The notes beneath the pieces are model-generated. The model was not told the DNA's origin and searched no databases. It was given only the letters and a program-made list of their open reading frames with translations. Position numbers and translations under genes: made by a program. Source: Holosporaceae bacterium (GTDB lineage: Bacteria; Pseudomonadota; Alphaproteobacteria; UBA3830). Taken from it: a stretch of DNA of 9,765 bases. Shown here in pieces: positions 7,462 through 9,765 of this stretch. The stretch is taken from the NCBI GenBank assembly GCA_031276835.1, contig JAISMI010000025.1:1-9765 (forward strand), given 5' to 3'. Within the stretch, counting starts at the first letter, position 1, and the number at the start of each line of letters is the position of its first letter.

Positions 7462-8514
7462 TTATCTTGTGGCGTGAGAAAATCCGAAGGCGTTTATCCA
7501 ACGCTCGTTCGATTCGAAGTATCCTCTTAGGTCGGGAATGCCGTATTTTAGCGATGCCAATCTCTCAATGCCAAAACCAAAGGCCAAACCCTGATATTTT
7601 TCTCCATCCACTTTTCCGTACTTAAGAACATTTGGATGCACGGCGCCGCCGCCGGCGATTTCCAGCCATCTGTCGCCGACTCCAAAAATAATTTTTCCAT
7701 CCCTCATTTCGTAATTTATATCAATTTCTGCAGACGGCTCCGTAAAAGGGAAAAAACTCGGTCTGAATCTCATTTGAACGGTTTTTACCTCGAAAAACTT
7801 CTTTACAAAGTCCGATAGCAGCCATTTTAAATGGGAAAATCCAATGTTTTTTTCCAATACCACTCCTTCAACCTGAGTAAACATAGGAGTATGAGTCGCG
7901 TCATAGTCGCTTCTGTATACTCTCCCTATGGAAAAACATCTCAACGGAGGCTCGTTGGCTCTCATGGCGTAAATTTGAACCGGAGAAGTGTGCGTGCGCA
8001 GTAATTTTCTGCCATTTTCATCGGCAAGTTTGTGTACGTAAAAAGTATCGTGCATAGTTTTGGCCGGATGATGATCTGGCATATTCAAAGCCGTAAAATT
8101 GAAGTACTCGCTTTCGACGTCCGGACCGTCCGCAAATGCGAATCCATAGGACGAAAAAATATGCGCCACTTCCTCTTCCACCTTGGTTATGGGATGTATT
8201 TTCCCAAAACAATTGGGACGAGACGGCATGCCAACGTCAACAAATTCAGAGGCTAATTTTTTATCGAGCTCTTGCATTTCCAATTCGTAAAATTTTTCAT
8301 CGAGTTTCTCCATTATTTCGTCTTTTAACGAGTTAATGGCGGCTCCCAATTGACGTTTTTCATCGCCGTCCATATCTCGCAACTTTTTCATAATCTCAGT
8401 GATTTTTCCATTTTTTCCAAAGACGGCGCTTTTGAGCATATCCAGCTTCTTAAGGCTATCGCAATTGGCGATTTCGTACAAACAACTGGCCTGTAACCTC
8501 TCCAATTCAGACAT
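7462..8514 (-). CDS. pheS: Phenylalanyl-tRNA synthetase alpha subunit
   Basis: A 350-residue protein, the catalytic partner of PheT, carrying the class II active site that activates phenylalanine with ATP. The first ~90 residues form the charged coiled-coil arm that grips tRNA. The catalytic domain then shows HPIT at the entry helix (107-110), HTSPVQ (175-180), motif 2 in IGRVYRSDYDATHTPMFTQVEG (about 196-217), the substrate-pocket FRPSFFPFTEPSAEID (about 250-265) and motif 3 in GFGIERLASLKYGIPDLR. I chose the ATG at 8512-8514 over one 12 codons upstream. It gives the family's usual start and has GGAG five bases before it, and the longer version would begin on top of the likely -10 box. First gene of the pheS-pheT-lepA operon. 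Confidence 0.96.
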   Translation of the reverse strand: MSELERLQASCLYEIANCDSLKKLDMLKSAVFGKNGKITEIMKKLRDMDGDEKRQLGAAINSLKDEIMEKLDEKFYELEMQELDKKLASEFVDVGMPSRPNCFGKIHPITKVEEEVAHIFSSYGFAFADGPDVESEYFNFTALNMPDHHPAKTMHDTFYVHKLADENGRKLLRTHTSPVQIYAMRANEPPLRCFSIGRVYRSDYDATHTPMFTQVEGVVLEKNIGFSHLKWLLSDFVKKFFEVKTVQMRFRPSFFPFTEPSAEIDINYEMRDGKIIFGVGDRWLEIAGGGAVHPNVLKYGKVDGEKYQGLAFGFGIERLASLKYGIPDLRGYFESNERWINAFGFSHATR

Positions 8515-8519
8515 TTCAT

Positions 8520-8523
8520 CTCC
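8520..8523 (-). promoter_or_regulatory. Shine-Dalgarno sequence that sets the pheS start
   Basis: The minus strand reads GGAGATGAA before ATG TCT, placing GGAG five bases upstream of the start at 8514. The in-frame ATG at 8550 has no such site. Confidence 0.7.
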
Positions 8524-8540
8524 GTATATAAATACGCGAG

Positions 8541-8569
8541 ATTGTAGCAAAAAAAATTAACTATTGAAA
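8541..8569 (-). promoter_or_regulatory. Likely promoter of the pheS-pheT-lepA operon
   Basis: TACAAT on the minus strand (8541-8546) is preceded by TGC, giving an extended -10 box of good quality. A weak -35 match, TTTCAA, lies 17 bases further upstream (8564-8569). Transcription would start near 8534, leaving a leader of about 20 bases with the Shine-Dalgarno sequence in it. A run of eight T residues lies in the spacer. Confidence 0.5.
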
Positions 8570-8749
8570 TAATAAAAGTCTAGTCGAACTATGGAAAAAT
8601 CAGACCGCATGACGTCGTTGAAATTGGAATCGTCGCTAAAAATATATAACCTTTTATCAGCCTTCCGAATTTTTAGGATATTTTGATTTGTCGAATCATA
8701 TTTATATTAAATTATTTTCAGAAGAAATACGAATTATTTACAATGATTG

Positions 8750-8788
8750 CGGCGGCAACACGGCGTACTGCGAAAGCCTTGCCCGCCG
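8750..8788. repeat. GC-rich hairpin
   Basis: CGGCGG pairs with CCGCCG, CAA with TTG and GGC with GCC, with one bulged base on one side, three unpaired bases on the other and an 11-base loop. On neither strand does a T-run follow, so it does not look like an intrinsic terminator. It lies between the end of the lysine-rich gene and pheS. Confidence 0.55.
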
Positions 8789-8814
8789 AGCGCATTTCCC
8801 GATCTCCTTCTCAA

Positions 8815-8877
8815 AATAGCGGTCGAACCTAAAGGCCTTCGTTTAAAATGTTCTCAGAAAGAAGACGCGCCGCTATT
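8815..8877. repeat. Spaced perfect 8-bp inverted repeat
   Basis: AATAGCGG at 8815-8822 is the exact reverse complement of CCGCTATT at 8870-8877, with 47 bases between, including the palindrome AGGCCT. It follows directly on the GC-rich hairpin and may belong to the same palindromic element. Confidence 0.4.
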
Positions 8878-8915
8878 GGAATAAATCGAAAAGTTCGGAT
8901 TAGAGCGAATATCCC

Positions 8916-8986
8916 GTCAGACTGCATTTAGCTCGCCGCGTCAAACTGAATCTCTCGCTTACGCTGTCAAACTGAACTTCGCTCGC
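8916..8986. repeat. Three imperfect tandem repeats of 24-26 bp
   Basis: Copies begin at 8916 (GTCAGACTGCATTTAGCTCGC is the pattern, slightly diverged), 8940 (GTCAAACTGAATCTCTCGC) and 8966 (GTCAAACTGAACTTCGCTC, then GC). Each ends in CTCGC. The third contains the stop codon of the lysine-rich gene on the minus strand. Read on the minus strand in the neighbouring frame they give a string of related short peptides without a stop (ASEVQFDSVSERFSLTRR). Confidence 0.6.
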
Positions 8987-9765
8987 TCCATGGAACGTAT
9001 TCCAGGTAGCCGTTTCCGGCGTCGGAACTTCTCGCATAAAGTTGGCGATATTTCTCAAGTTCTTGACGAAAATTAACTCCTTCTTTGACAATCTTTCTCT
9101 GACCGCGCTTTGGTTGCGTCGGCGACGGATTCGTCATCGCAATGGAATTTTCCTGATCTTTGTTGGTCTTTTCAAAAATTTTCTCAATTTTTTTATCAAT
9201 ATTGCAGTCTATTGTCGATTCCAACGATTGGCTTACGTTATCCAATTTTTTCATTCCAATATTGCGGGCAAAAATCGCCGTCGGCCGAGTTTCTATTTTT
9301 ATTTTGCTGCGTTCAATTTGAGACGAATCAACTATTGGATCCAGAATTTTAGCTTCGTCGTCGCGCAGATTGGAAGCGATTTCGTCTTTCCATTCTTCCT
9401 GAGACGTCTCTATTTTTTTAGCTTTTTTGCGCTTTTTAAACTTTTTGCCCTTCTTTCTGTCGCCGTCTTGAAACATTTTTGTTTCTTTATTTTTGGATTT
9501 GCGCTTTTTCTTTTTGCTTTTGATTTTCTTTTTTGGAGCGTCGTCTTCGGCGAACGTCATATCTTCGTCTTCATTCATTTCCGAAACATCTTTTTTTGCC
9601 TTGGCGCGAAATCCCTTCTTTCTTTTTTTCCTGGATTTCTTTTTGCCGTTTTTTTCAGAATATTCGTCGCCATTTTCATCGAAACCGTCTTCGGCGGCGG
9701 ATATAGAGTCGTTTGACCTCTTCTTTTTGCGTTTTATTTTATTTTTTTTCTTTTTAGCGCGCTTT
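8967..9765 (-). CDS. Unrecognised protein with alternating lysine-rich and acidic blocks, 5' partial
   Basis: The frame is open from the right window edge (first full codon at 9762-9764) to the stop at 8967, giving 265 visible residues. I do not recognise a family. The first ~130 residues alternate four basic blocks (KRAKKKKNKIKRKKKR; GKKKSRKKRKKG; PKKKIKSKKKKRK; KKGKKFKKRKKAKK) with acidic ones (AEDGFDENGDE; SEMNEDED; AEDD; SQEEWKDE). The second half is of ordinary composition and probably helical (NIDKKIEKIFEKTNKDQ; NFRQELEKYRQLYARS). No membrane segment is visible. The last residues, WSERSSV, come from a tandem repeat, so the original C-terminus may have been replaced. The true start lies off the window; the internal ATG at 9576-9578 merely lies within the series of blocks. 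The basic blocks resemble eukaryotic nuclear-localisation signals or histone-H1-like tails, which suggests nucleic-acid binding or host targeting. That is inference only. Confidence 0.7.
   Translation of the reverse strand, partial: KRAKKKKNKIKRKKKRSNDSISAAEDGFDENGDEYSEKNGKKKSRKKRKKGFRAKAKKDVSEMNEDEDMTFAEDDAPKKKIKSKKKKRKSKNKETKMFQDGDRKKGKKFKKRKKAKKIETSQEEWKDEIASNLRDDEAKILDPIVDSSQIERSKIKIETRPTAIFARNIGMKKLDNVSQSLESTIDCNIDKKIEKIFEKTNKDQENSIAMTNPSPTQPKRGQRKIVKEGVNFRQELEKYRQLYARSSDAGNGYLEYVPWSERSSV

Larger units (their letters stand above)
8551..8966. other. Non-coding stretch upstream of pheS with a palindromic, GC-rich patch
   Basis: No convincing gene on either strand. From 8551 to about 8745 the sequence is AT-rich and holds the upstream part of the pheS promoter. 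At about 8745 it changes sharply to about 65 percent GC for some 60 bases that contain a hairpin. A spaced inverted repeat (8815-8877) and tandem repeats (8916-8986) follow. Short open stretches here, such as DCGGNTAYCESLARRAHFPISFS on the plus strand, are broken by stops and match nothing I recognise. They could be relics of a gene or part of a repeated palindromic element. Confidence 0.5.

Noticed and set aside
8557..8610. A 17-codon minus-strand frame upstream of pheS (MRSDFSIVRLDFYYFNS) recalling the enterobacterial pheM leader peptide
   Set aside because: It has only three Phe codons, no Shine-Dalgarno sequence and no GC-rich terminator stem before the T-run after it. It lies upstream of, and overlaps, the likely promoter, so the operon transcript may not include it.
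8900..9091. A 63-residue minus-strand frame overlapping the lysine-rich gene's end
   Set aside because: It overlaps a longer frame with clear coding character and its second half is only translated tandem repeat. It was kept as a repeat observation, not a gene.
9042..9716. A 224-residue phenylalanine-rich open frame on the plus strand that looks like a membrane protein
   Set aside because: It is the antisense of the lysine-rich gene: AAA and AAG codons read as TTT and CTT on the other strand. The minus-strand frame extends to the window edge and has sensible charged-block structure.

Overview
The window looks like the chromosome of an alphaproteobacterium of moderate-to-low GC, probably host-associated. 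The LepA and PheS/PheT proteins read as alphaproteobacterial. Around them lie decayed mobile DNA, a frameshifted gene and non-coding relics, as expected of an intracellular or recently host-restricted lineage. Holosporales or a similar group is my guess, not something the sequence proves.

Left region (1-1023, minus strand): the left end of an IS1-family element (1-224) has a good promoter, but its transposase is broken by an internal deletion. It sits inside the 3' remnant of a serine site-specific recombinase (225-483) that has already lost its frame twice. The upstream Nudix hydrolase gene (376-1023) reads in frame into that remnant and takes its last ~40 residues from it.

Middle left (1107-2723, plus strand): a two-domain GNAT acetyltransferase overlaps by ATGA a second gene encoding a GrpB-like nucleotidyltransferase domain fused to a GNAT-like domain. 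That second gene carries a single-base frameshift. The 555-base gap that follows (2724-3278) holds a 152-bp MITE with 23/26 terminal inverted repeats and an exact 8-bp target duplication. Its ends resemble those of the IS1-type element at the left edge.

Core region (3279-8514, minus strand): pheS, pheT and lepA form one compact operon. PheS and PheT make the two subunits of phenylalanyl-tRNA synthetase and LepA is the ribosomal back-translocase EF4, so the operon serves translation. An extended -10 promoter and a good Shine-Dalgarno sequence lie just before pheS.

Right region (8551-9765): a 416-base non-coding stretch changes abruptly from very AT-rich to GC-rich and contains a strong hairpin, a spaced inverted repeat and three imperfect tandem repeats. 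The last tandem repeat supplies the stop codon of an unrecognised protein, open at the window edge, that alternates very lysine-rich and acidic blocks. The main candidates for novelty are this protein, the palindromic/tandem-repeat patch at its 3' end, and the IS1-related MITE. No complete new defence or metabolic system is visible.
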